A stretch of DNA of 24,095 nt from positions 1 to 24,095 of the forward strand of contig DGZP01000016.1 in NCBI GenBank assembly GCA_002398565.1, read 5' to 3'. The position numbers and the translations under genes are program-made. The notes under the pieces were generated by a model. It saw nothing but the letters and a program-made list of their open reading frames with translations, searched no databases and was not told the DNA's origin. Shown here piece after piece: positions 7,077 through 15,096 of the stretch (position 1 is its first letter; every line of letters starts with the position of its first letter). This DNA is from Proteiniphilum sp. UBA4977 (GTDB lineage Bacteria > Bacteroidota > Bacteroidia > Bacteroidales > Dysgonomonadaceae).

Positions 7077-8411
7077 ATGTCAAACAAAAAGCCTAAACAA
7101 GTGGATACGAGCCTGCGACAATTTATCAAAGACTTAGGTTACGTTTCGGGAGGAGCCGCGCTTTTAGCTACGACCCCCTGGTTGCAGTCGTTTACCCCGG
7201 ATAAAGCCAAAGAAATAAAAAAAGAGAAAGCCAGGATAGGATTTATCGGAACGGGTTCCAGAGGAACGTATAATATACACGCAGTATTGTCTCTGCAACA
7301 TGCCGAAATTGTGGCTCTGTGTGATATATATCCCCCGAACCTGAAAGAGGCTTCCGGTCTTTGTCCCAACGCGAAGACATATACCGACTATCGAAAGATG
7401 CTGGAATCTGCTGACATCGACGGAGTTATTATATCTACCCCGCTTTATCTGCATGCTCCTATGACATTGGATGCCCTGGATGCGGGAAAGCACGTGTATT
7501 GCGAAAAGGCAATGGCTTTAACCATGGAGGAATGCAAAGCAATTTACGATACATATCGGAAAACGGATAAAGTTCTCTATTTCTGCATGCAGCGTATGTA
7601 CGACAAGAAGTATATAAAGGGGATACAAATGATCCATTCCGGCTTAATCGGAGAAATTGTGGGAGAACGCTGTCATTGGTTCAGGAACCATGACTGGAGG
7701 CGCCCCGTACCTTCTCCGGAACTGGAGCGTCAGATCAACTGGCGTTTGTATCGGGATTATTCAGCCGGGTTAATGACTGAATTGGCATCCCATCAATTGG
7801 AAGTCTGCTGCTGGGCTATGCAGATGGTGCCTGAATCAGTGATAGGAACAGGAGACATCGTATATTGGAAAGACGGAAGAGAGGTATATGATAGTGTAAA
7901 TCTGGTGTATCACTACTCCAATGGGGTCAAAATCAATTATGAATCGCTTATTTCCAATAAATTCAACGGGATGGAAGATCAAATACTGGGCAATAAAGGA
8001 ACCATGAACCTGGCCACCGGTATTTATTATCTGGAAGATGAAGCCGGCGGGAAAAAATCCGGGATTGAACAATTGATTGGGCAGATAGGAAATAAATTAT
8101 ATGCCTCCGTACCTGCTGCCGGCCCGAGCTGGCGCCCGGAAACGAAAGAGAAATATATCCCTCACAACATTCTTGAAGGTGAATTTCATGTGAATGATGG
8201 TCTATCCATGATTGGCGCATTAAAAGATGGTTCCGATGAAATTTTGTCCGCATTTTGTCAGGCTTGCATTACCGGTGAAAAAGGGAAAAATATAGTGGAA
8301 GAGGCCTATCTTGCCACCATGCTTTGTCATTTGGGAAATCAGGCGATGGCGGAGCAAAAGAAAATTACTTTTCCCGAAGAATACAAAATTCCTTATATGA
8401 AATTCTCTTAG
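7077..8411 (+). CDS. Exported Gfo/Idh/MocA oxidoreductase, GH109-related
   Basis: A 444-residue protein with an N-terminal export segment (FIKDLGYVSGGAALLATTPW). It resembles the Tat-type leaders of this family but has only one Arg (SLRQFIK), so Tat use is doubtful. The Rossmann domain is canonical here: RIGFIGTGSRG, then ALCDIY as the second strand. The family lysine is Lys144 in YCEKAMAL, and His239 in ELASHQLE is a likely catalytic residue. The C-terminal half has the usual mixed sheet (GNKGTMNL). It is a close cousin of the GH109 proteins later in the window but lacks their YxHDLR and YPTHG motifs, so I do not call it a glycosidase. It follows the ApbE gene by 23 bases. A periplasmic sugar or glycoside oxidoreductase with tightly bound NAD(P) is the best reading. 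Confidence 0.84.
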   Translation: MSNKKPKQVDTSLRQFIKDLGYVSGGAALLATTPWLQSFTPDKAKEIKKEKARIGFIGTGSRGTYNIHAVLSLQHAEIVALCDIYPPNLKEASGLCPNAKTYTDYRKMLESADIDGVIISTPLYLHAPMTLDALDAGKHVYCEKAMALTMEECKAIYDTYRKTDKVLYFCMQRMYDKKYIKGIQMIHSGLIGEIVGERCHWFRNHDWRRPVPSPELERQINWRLYRDYSAGLMTELASHQLEVCCWAMQMVPESVIGTGDIVYWKDGREVYDSVNLVYHYSNGVKINYESLISNKFNGMEDQILGNKGTMNLATGIYYLEDEAGGKKSGIEQLIGQIGNKLYASVPAAGPSWRPETKEKYIPHNILEGEFHVNDGLSMIGALKDGSDEILSAFCQACITGEKGKNIVEEAYLATMLCHLGNQAMAEQKKITFPEEYKIPYMKFS

Positions 8412-8443
8412 AAAAGATTCATCAATAAAAAGAAAATATTCAG

Positions 8444-8692
8444 ATGAAAGACTTAATTATAACATCCAGGCAATTAAAAAAAGAAATATATATTCTTTCC
8501 GCTTGCTTTGCCGCGGCATTTTTAACGAACATCGTTTCAATCATCCTCTTCAAAACACCCTGGTACGAAGTGTTTACCCAACTGGGATATGTCATTTTTA
8601 TTGCTCTATTTTTCTATCTACTGGTTATTCTGGTTAGAGTTATTGTTTATATGATCAGAAAGTTGATAAAACAGAATACTCATGGTAACTAA
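8444..8692 (+). CDS. Small two-span inner-membrane protein, unknown function
   Basis: An 82-residue protein with two hydrophobic segments, about residues 15-35 and 43-70. A basic cytoplasmic-looking tail follows (IRKLIKQNTHGN), and the N-terminus has charged residues RQLKKE. I do not recognise a named family. It starts 32 bases after the Gfo/Idh gene and overlaps the following SGNH gene by 11 bases (8682-8692), so the two are likely translated together. That coupling supports it as a real gene despite its size. A role as a membrane anchor or partner for a neighbouring exported enzyme is possible but unproven. Confidence 0.7.
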   Translation: MKDLIITSRQLKKEIYILSACFAAAFLTNIVSIILFKTPWYEVFTQLGYVIFIALFFYLLVILVRVIVYMIRKLIKQNTHGN

Positions 8693-9560
8693 AAAAACTA
8701 TCCTGATCTTCCTTGTGTTTTACATCTTCGCAACTTCTATCTATGCGAAGCAAATAAAACTATTGGCGATAGGGAATAGCTTCTCGGATGATGCTATTGA
8801 GCATTACCTCCCGGGACTGGTAGAAGCAAACGGCGATACCATTATAATCGGAAACATGTATATTGCTGGATGTTCTTTAGAAAAACACTATAACAATACA
8901 GTGAATAACTCACCGGATTACTCTTATCGAAAAATTGTTGACGGGATTAAAACCATAACGCCCAATTACAGGCTGATCGATGCCGTTAGCGACGAAAAAT
9001 GGGATTACATCTCTTTTCAACAGGTGAGTTCCCTTTCCGGCCTGTACGAATCTTTTTTTCCCTACCTTGACCGCTTGATGGATTTTGCAAGGGAACATTC
9101 AACTAATCCTGTCATGAAAATCGTGTTGCACGCCACTTGGGCTTATGCACAAAACTCCACGCATGCCGGTTTTGCCAATTATGAAAATAACCAGATAACG
9201 ATGTTCAATGCTATTATTGATGCATACAATCGGGCAGCGCAAAAAACAGGCATTGATATTATTATCCCGGCCGGGACAGCCATACAAAACGGAAGAACAA
9301 GCAGTTTGGGAGATACATTTTGCAGGGATGGCTATCATTTAGATCTTAATTACGGGAGATACACCGCATCTTGCGTATGGTATGAGAAGTTATTTCAAAA
9401 ATCTGTGGTTGGAAATAATTATGCCCCTCATTCGATTACGCCTTTTCAGATAAAAGTAGCTCAACTTGCCGCACATCGTGCGGTCGAAGAGCCCGGTAAA
9501 GTCACTCCCATTGAGGTGAATGAAAATTCATGGCTTACGATTGCTATGGTTGAAACATAA
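8682..9560 (+). CDS. Secreted SGNH-type hydrolase, DUF4886-like
   Basis: A 292-residue protein with a signal peptide (MVTKKTILIFLVFYIFATSIYA). Directly after it, LLAIGNSFSDDAIEHYLP gives SGNH/GDSL block I, with Ser33 as the probable nucleophile. Near the C-terminus, RDGYHLD provides the Asp216-x-x-His219 of block V. The overall wording (GNSFSDDAIE) is that of the DUF4886 group of Bacteroidetes (from memory). Related SGNH enzymes are O-acetyl or acyl esterases on carbohydrates, so it may remove O-acetyl groups from the glycan before the glycosidases act (inference). It overlaps the 82-residue membrane gene by 11 bases and ends the first gene run. The stop at 9558-9560 is followed by 26 more in-frame sense codons (see findings), so the C-terminus may once have been longer. 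Confidence 0.8.
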   Translation: MVTKKTILIFLVFYIFATSIYAKQIKLLAIGNSFSDDAIEHYLPGLVEANGDTIIIGNMYIAGCSLEKHYNNTVNNSPDYSYRKIVDGIKTITPNYRLIDAVSDEKWDYISFQQVSSLSGLYESFFPYLDRLMDFAREHSTNPVMKIVLHATWAYAQNSTHAGFANYENNQITMFNAIIDAYNRAAQKTGIDIIIPAGTAIQNGRTSSLGDTFCRDGYHLDLNYGRYTASCVWYEKLFQKSVVGNNYAPHSITPFQIKVAQLAAHRAVEEPGKVTPIEVNENSWLTIAMVET

Positions 9561-9786
9561 CAACAAATGTGGTACCCGACCACGATGAATGGCTGGCTCG
9601 AACAGATTGATGTTTCTATTGCATCACAAATTCTCTCATAACTACAAGGTTTACATTTAAAAGCATTTTTTGTTTATTTACGTTTTTTGAATATATTATT
9701 TCGCAATAAACTCCTTGATTCTTTTTTTCATTTATTCCTTTGTATCAAGAAATAAACACGAGTATTTCGATATTATATCATTTCAT

Positions 9787-9814
9787 TTTGATCATTGAGT
9801 GGATTAGTATTTTG
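9787..9814 (+). promoter_or_regulatory. Weak Bacteroides-type promoter candidate for susC
   Basis: TTTG at 9787-9790 could be the -33 element. TATTTTG at 9808-9814 resembles the -7 consensus TAnnTTTG but is one base short. The spacer is 17 bases, slightly shorter than the usual 19-21. If used, it would give a leader of over 200 bases before the susC ATG at 10048. A second TATTTTG at 9852-9858 has no matching upstream element. Confidence 0.25.
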
Positions 9815-9890
9815 TAGTTCCCTAATCATTATATACATATGTTATGGATAATATTTTGCCATTTAGAGACAATTTTTTTCCAGTTGTTTC

Positions 9891-9933
9891 AACATGTATT
9901 CCAAATAATAAATGTTATTTTTAGGAATAAGTC
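9891..9933 (+). promoter_or_regulatory. Motif plus hairpin in the susC leader, repeated upstream of the GH36 genes
   Basis: AACATGTATTCCAAAT at 9891-9906 differs at only two of 16 bases from AACATGTTATCCAAAT at 17617-17632. Both are followed by TTTTAG and then GGAATAA or GGATAA. Here TATTCC (9897-9902) and AAATAA pair with TTATTT and GGAATA (9923-9928) to form a bulged hairpin. A shared operator or a cis-acting RNA element are both possible. The similarity is seen directly; the role is inferred. Confidence 0.35.
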
Positions 9934-10047
9934 AAAGAAGACAATTATTAAAGGATAATGTAAATTTTTAATAAAATAAATCAATATAAACAGAGCTTCT
10001 GTAAATTATAACCCGTTATTTAATTTAACAAATAAAAATGAGATGAA

Positions 10048-13000
10048 ATGAAAAGCAGAATTAAATTTATTATTTTATGTTGCATCTTCATCATTTTTTC
10101 TTTATCCTCATTTGCGCAACAACAAATACAAGTAAAAGGAAAAGTTATTGAAGATGAGACAAATAGTCCCTTGCCTGGTGTAAGTGTAATTGTAGATAAA
10201 TCTACCAGAGGTGTCACAACTGACATAGATGGGAGTTTTGAGATCAAAGTATTACCTACTGATAATTTGATTTTCTCTTTTCTTGGAATGGAATCACAAA
10301 CAATTAAGGTAAACGGTAGGACATACTTAGAAATAGCCATGAAGCCGCAGCCAAGCGAATTGGATGAAGTAACTGTTGTGGCTTTTGCCAAACAGAAGAA
10401 GGAAAGCGTAATAGGCTCTATATCGACGGTTAAAACATCCGAACTTAAAGTTCCAAGCAGTAACTTAACCACGGCTTTTGCCGGAAGAGTTGCCGGCCTT
10501 ATTTCTTACCAACTTAGTGGAGAGCCTGGCAAGGACAATGCAAGTTTTTTTGTCCGCGGTGTCACTACATTTGGGGCGGAAGCAAAGAAAGACCCGTTAA
10601 TTTTAATTGATGGGGTAGAACTTACTACTGACGATCTAGCTCGCCTAAATACCGATGATATCGCCACATTCTCAATAATGAAAGATGCGACAGCCACTGC
10701 ACTCTACGGTGCGAGGGGAGCAAACGGAGTAATTCTAGTTACAACGAAAGAGGGGCGAGAGGGGAAAGCTAAACTTAATATTCGTGTCGAAAATTCAATT
10801 TCATCACCAACGAACCGTGTGAAGCTAACCGATCCAATCACATACATGAGAATGCAAAATGAAGCGATAAAAACGCGCGATCCATCTGCAGTATCTTTAT
10901 ATAGTGAAGAAAAAATACGTATGACTGAACGGGGATTATATCCTGATCTTTATCCATCTACCGACTGGTATGATATATTGTTCAATGATGTGACAATGAA
11001 TCAACGTGCCAATTTAAGTATAAGTGGAGGGGGTAATATAGCTCGTTACTATGTTGCCGCAGCATTAACAAAAGATAATGGCAATTTAAAACCGGACTCA
11101 AAGAATCAGTTTAATTCGAATATTGACTTATTAAAGTATAATATTCGTGCGAATGTAAATATCAATGTAACGAAAACTACGGAGATGATCATAAAAATGA
11201 ATTCTTCTTTTGATGAATATACTGGACCTCTGGACGGAGGTGCAGATCTATACCGCAAAATAATGAGATCAAATCCGGTATTGTTTAAACCATATTATGA
11301 GCCTGACGAGGCGAATATCTTTACGAAGCACATTCTATTTGGAAATTATGGAAACGGAGGATACCTAAATCCTTATGCAGAAGCGATGAAAGGGTATAAA
11401 GATTATAGTAAAAACACGTTAATCACGCAATTTGAAATTAAACAAGACCTCTCCATGATTACTAAAGGGCTCACTGCAAGAGCAATGGTAAACATGAATA
11501 GAAATTCAGATTACACCGTAACTCGTCAGTATTCTCCATTTTTTTACAAAATCAAGGATGGGAGTTATGACAAATGGACTCAAAAATATGAATTGGACGT
11601 CCTGAACCAAGCCTCTGGAACTGAATGGTTGGACTTTAAGGAAGGCGACCGTTATATAAAATCCACTTTTTATTTGGAAGCTATGACTGAATATAATCGG
11701 AAGTTTCAAGAAAAGCACGATGTCAACGCTTTATTGGTATATCAAATGCGGGAAGAAAAAGAAGGAACTGCACCAGATCTACAATCATCACTTCCCTATA
11801 GGAATTTAGGGTTATCAGGACGTTTGGCCTATAATTATGATACGCGATATTTCGGCGAATTTAATTTTGGATACAATGGGTCGGAACGCTTTTCTACCGA
11901 ACATCGTTTTGGCTTCTTTCCGTCTATTGGCACAGCATGGATGGTATCAAACGAAGATTTTTTTGCATCATTGAAGGAATATGTTCCTGTATTTAAATTA
12001 AAAGCGACCTACGGATTAGTAGGAAATGATGCAATAGGAAGTGCCAGCGACCGTTTCTACTATTTATCTAAAGTGAATATAGGTGGTAGCAGCTTCGTTA
12101 ATTGGGGAACCAACCTAGACTATAATCCCGGTATAGTTACTATTTCAAGATATGCGAATGATGATATCGGTTGGGAAAAATCTTATAAAACTAATTTAGG
12201 ATTTGAAATTCTCCTGAAGAATGGTTTTTCGGCAAACGCTGATTTTTTTAATGAAAAACGGGAAGGTATCTTATTATCCCGGACTATTCCTAAGACAACA
12301 GGTATAGGTGTGCCTGTAAAAGCGAATCTTGGAAAAGCAAAAGGAAGTGGGATCGATGTTGAATTTAATTATGAAAAGAATTTTAACAAATATTTTTGGT
12401 TGATCGGGCGCGGAACTTTTACATACGCCACCAGTAAAGTATTAGAGTGGGAAGAACCGGAATATTCAGATGCTCCATGGCGTTCCAGAGTAGGATATTC
12501 CATCAATCAAACTTGGGGATACATCGCTGAGCGTTTATTCTTAGACGAAGAAGAAGTTAAAAATTCCCCGACGCAATTTGGAGACTATAAGGCGGGTGAT
12601 ATTAAGTATAGGGATATTAACGGCGATGGAAGAATCTCAGAATTAGATATGGTACCAATTGGGTATCCTACAGTACCAGAAATCAATTATGGTTTTGGTC
12701 TTTCAATGGGATATAAAGGCTTGGATTTTTCATTCTTTTTCCAAGGCTCTGGCAGACAATCTTTTTGGATGAATACAAATAAAGATAATTCGAATAACAT
12801 TATCCCATTTTTAAATGGGAATAATGTATTAAGAGCATTTTCAGATAGTTATTGGTCTGAATCTAACCCGGATATTTATGCTGTATGGCCGCGATTAGCT
12901 AATCAAGCAATCGACAACAATAACAAACCAAGTACTTGGTTTATGCAAGATGCATCGTTCTTGCGTTTAAAGAGTGCCGAGTTGGGTTATACCTTTCCTA

Positions 13001-13167
13001 AAAGAGTAATGGACACACTGCATGTAGGAAATCTTCGTCTCTATTTAAGTGGTACAAACTTATTATGTTTCAGTAATTTCAAATTTTGGGATCCTGAAAT
13101 GGGTGGAAACGGATTGGGATATCCGCTCCAAAGGGTAATAAATATTGGTCTAAATGTTGGATTTTAA
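10048..13167 (+). CDS. SusC-like TonB-dependent outer-membrane transporter
   Basis: A 1039-residue SusC/RagA-type transporter that imports oligosaccharides across the outer membrane using TonB energy. A signal peptide (cleavage after SSFA, residue 23) is followed by a carboxypeptidase-regulatory-like domain at about residues 27-100 (KVIEDETNSPLPGVSV, GSFEIKV). Next comes the TonB-dependent plug with the SusC signature ATALYGARGANGVILVTTK near residues 213-231. The rest is a 22-strand-type beta barrel ending in VINIGLNVGF with the terminal Phe needed for barrel insertion. No STN domain is present, so signalling through an anti-sigma factor is not indicated. It is followed after 5 bases by SusD, the usual partner. 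Length is normal. The substrate cannot be read from the sequence; the downstream GH109 and GH36 genes suggest an alpha-GalNAc/Gal-bearing glycan. Confidence 0.95.
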   Translation: MKSRIKFIILCCIFIIFSLSSFAQQQIQVKGKVIEDETNSPLPGVSVIVDKSTRGVTTDIDGSFEIKVLPTDNLIFSFLGMESQTIKVNGRTYLEIAMKPQPSELDEVTVVAFAKQKKESVIGSISTVKTSELKVPSSNLTTAFAGRVAGLISYQLSGEPGKDNASFFVRGVTTFGAEAKKDPLILIDGVELTTDDLARLNTDDIATFSIMKDATATALYGARGANGVILVTTKEGREGKAKLNIRVENSISSPTNRVKLTDPITYMRMQNEAIKTRDPSAVSLYSEEKIRMTERGLYPDLYPSTDWYDILFNDVTMNQRANLSISGGGNIARYYVAAALTKDNGNLKPDSKNQFNSNIDLLKYNIRANVNINVTKTTEMIIKMNSSFDEYTGPLDGGADLYRKIMRSNPVLFKPYYEPDEANIFTKHILFGNYGNGGYLNPYAEAMKGYKDYSKNTLITQFEIKQDLSMITKGLTARAMVNMNRNSDYTVTRQYSPFFYKIKDGSYDKWTQKYELDVLNQASGTEWLDFKEGDRYIKSTFYLEAMTEYNRKFQEKHDVNALLVYQMREEKEGTAPDLQSSLPYRNLGLSGRLAYNYDTRYFGEFNFGYNGSERFSTEHRFGFFPSIGTAWMVSNEDFFASLKEYVPVFKLKATYGLVGNDAIGSASDRFYYLSKVNIGGSSFVNWGTNLDYNPGIVTISRYANDDIGWEKSYKTNLGFEILLKNGFSANADFFNEKREGILLSRTIPKTTGIGVPVKANLGKAKGSGIDVEFNYEKNFNKYFWLIGRGTFTYATSKVLEWEEPEYSDAPWRSRVGYSINQTWGYIAERLFLDEEEVKNSPTQFGDYKAGDIKYRDINGDGRISELDMVPIGYPTVPEINYGFGLSMGYKGLDFSFFFQGSGRQSFWMNTNKDNSNNIIPFLNGNNVLRAFSDSYWSESNPDIYAVWPRLANQAIDNNNKPSTWFMQDASFLRLKSAELGYTFPKRVMDTLHVGNLRLYLSGTNLLCFSNFKFWDPEMGGNGLGYPLQRVINIGLNVGF

Positions 13168-13172
13168 ATCTT

Positions 13173-15086
13173 ATGAATATGAAGTACATTTATAATTACA
13201 TAATAATATTAGTTCTTGCACTTACAGTAAGTGCATGCAATTATCTAGATGTTGTTCCTGACGATATAGCGACAATAGATCACGCTTTCTCAAATCGTTA
13301 TAATGCAGAAAAGTATTTATCAACAATCTATCAGCAAGGGCCAAGATATGGCGATGCCACGTCCAATCCGGCTTTCATGGGTACTGGCGAATTTATTGTT
13401 AACGACCAAATTCGGCCCGATTGGATGGGGATGCAAGTGGCTTTAGGCTACTCTACCCCTACCGATCCGTATGCAAATTATTGGTCGGGAGGTGCAGCCT
13501 ATACCCCTAGCTTATATAAAAATATAAACGATTGCAACACTTTCTTGAAAAATATTGAAAGCGTACCGGATTTAGATTCTCAGGAAAAAGCACGTTGGAG
13601 CGCTGAAGTAAAACTACATAAAGCGATGGATATATTCTTCCTGATGGAGATGTATGGTCCGGTTGTGTTATTAAAAGAAAATCCACCAGTTGGAGCATCT
13701 GGAGAAACAATTCGCGCGTATCGGGAAAAAATTGATGATTGCTTTGAATACATTCTTCAACTCACTGAAGAAGCATTGGGCGATTCGGAAGATAACAAAC
13801 CCCTCCCCGATGTCATAACAACAACATCGACAGAATTGGGGAGATACACGCATCCCATCGCATCGATGTTTAAGGCGAGGGTATTAACAGCCTGGGCCAG
13901 TCCCCTCTATAATGGGAATACAGACTTCAATAATTTTTTAAACCATGAGGGTAAACCGTTCTTTAATCAGACACCTGATCCTTCTCGATGGGAAAAAGCA
14001 GCGGCAGCCTGTAAAAAAGCAATAGAGGCATGTGAAACGGCCGGAATTCGTTTATATCAACAATCCGATTACAAAACGCCTGTAGGACTTCCAGAACAGG
14101 TTAATCTGCTAAATACGTTACGATCGGTTTATACTGAACGCTGGAATGTGGAATTAATATGGGGATGTAGTTCAACGACAATATATCAGGGTTGCGCAAT
14201 GCCTCGATATGCTGCCTCTTCCAGCCAGGCAACCAGAGGAATCTATTGCGTCCCCTTGGATATAGTAGATGAGTTTTATTCCAAAAACGGAGTGCCAATT
14301 AATGAAGATAAAATATATGATTATCAGGGACGTTTTAGCATTCGTAAAGGGGATAGTCAACATAAATATTATATTGATCAAACCGAACAAACCGTTTCGA
14401 TGAATTTCGACAGAGAACCCCGGTTTTATTCTTGGCTGACTTTTGACAGGGCGGTTTGGTACGGGAATACACCGCAAACAAATTTTACTGTAAAGATGCG
14501 CTGGGGCGAACCTGCATCAAGTTCTCTTCAACCTAGGGATCTTCATGTAACAGGGTACTGGCCAAAGAAGTATGTCAATTTTGAATCCCAATTTAGAAAT
14601 GCAGATACTTGGTATGAATATAAATACCCGGTTCCAATGATGCGTCTGGCTGATCTTTATCTCTTGTATGCAGAAACATTGAATGAAGTGAAATCTTCCC
14701 CCGATCAAGAAATTTATCAATACGTGGATATGGTTCGTAGGCGTGCCGGATTGGAGGGTGTCTTGGATAGCTGGAGGAAGTACTCTAATGAGCCTGACAA
14801 ACCACTGACCAAAGCAGGTATGAGAGAAATTATACACCGCGAACGTAAAATTGAGTTATTTGCCGAAAGTTCATATTTTTGGGATTGTCGTCGTTGGAAA
14901 ACAGCCGTGAAAAATTTAAATAATCGTAAGATAGAAGGGTTTAATACCAGTGCTACTGATATCAGGGAATATTATACAGTAGTTCCTTATTACACGCAAT
15001 CTTTCACAGTAAATAATTATCTTCTGCCCATACCTGATTCTGATATTATCAATAATCCGAATTTGATACAAAATCCAGGTTGGTAA
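13173..15086 (+). CDS. SusD/RagB-family surface glycan-binding lipoprotein
   Basis: A 637-residue outer-membrane lipoprotein that forms the lid of the SusC transporter. The lipobox is LTVSAC with Cys22. The N-terminal SusD-like domain (YLDVVPDDIATIDHAF, EKYLSTIY) and the RagB-type C-terminal helix IHRERKIELFAESSYFWDCRRWK near residues 555-580 are both clear. It ends near LLPIPDSDIINNPNLIQNPGW, the typical last stretch of this family. At 637 residues it is a little longer than the usual 500-600. The start has two in-frame ATGs two codons apart (13173 and 13179); either gives a workable lipoprotein leader. Five bases separate it from susC, and the two lipoproteins follow at once, so the four genes are one transcription unit. 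Confidence 0.95.
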   Translation: MNMKYIYNYIIILVLALTVSACNYLDVVPDDIATIDHAFSNRYNAEKYLSTIYQQGPRYGDATSNPAFMGTGEFIVNDQIRPDWMGMQVALGYSTPTDPYANYWSGGAAYTPSLYKNINDCNTFLKNIESVPDLDSQEKARWSAEVKLHKAMDIFFLMEMYGPVVLLKENPPVGASGETIRAYREKIDDCFEYILQLTEEALGDSEDNKPLPDVITTTSTELGRYTHPIASMFKARVLTAWASPLYNGNTDFNNFLNHEGKPFFNQTPDPSRWEKAAAACKKAIEACETAGIRLYQQSDYKTPVGLPEQVNLLNTLRSVYTERWNVELIWGCSSTTIYQGCAMPRYAASSSQATRGIYCVPLDIVDEFYSKNGVPINEDKIYDYQGRFSIRKGDSQHKYYIDQTEQTVSMNFDREPRFYSWLTFDRAVWYGNTPQTNFTVKMRWGEPASSSLQPRDLHVTGYWPKKYVNFESQFRNADTWYEYKYPVPMMRLADLYLLYAETLNEVKSSPDQEIYQYVDMVRRRAGLEGVLDSWRKYSNEPDKPLTKAGMREIIHRERKIELFAESSYFWDCRRWKTAVKNLNNRKIEGFNTSATDIREYYTVVPYYTQSFTVNNYLLPIPDSDIINNPNLIQNPGW

Positions 15087-15096
15087 TAAACAATTA

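Larger units (their letters stand above)
9561..10047 (+). other. Long A/T-rich leader before susC
   Basis: This 487-base gap contains no gene I can support. The first about 80 bases are richer in G+C and read as an in-frame extension of the SGNH gene to a TAA at 9639-9641. The remainder is strongly A/T-rich. It holds an imperfect promoter candidate (9787-9814) and a hairpin with a motif (9891-9933) that recurs at 17617. The length suggests a long 5' untranslated leader for susC. I see no transposon ends, tRNA or CRISPR repeats. Confidence 0.6.

Noticed and set aside
7077..8411. Calling the 444-residue Gfo/Idh protein a GH109 glycosidase
   Set aside because: It lacks the YxHDLR and YPTHG motifs that mark GH109 in the gene at 21987; only the general fold is shared.
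10020..10472. 150-residue open frame on the minus strand over the start of susC
   Set aside because: It lies antisense to a clear SusC signal peptide and N-terminal domain, shows no recognisable domain, and has no start context of its own.
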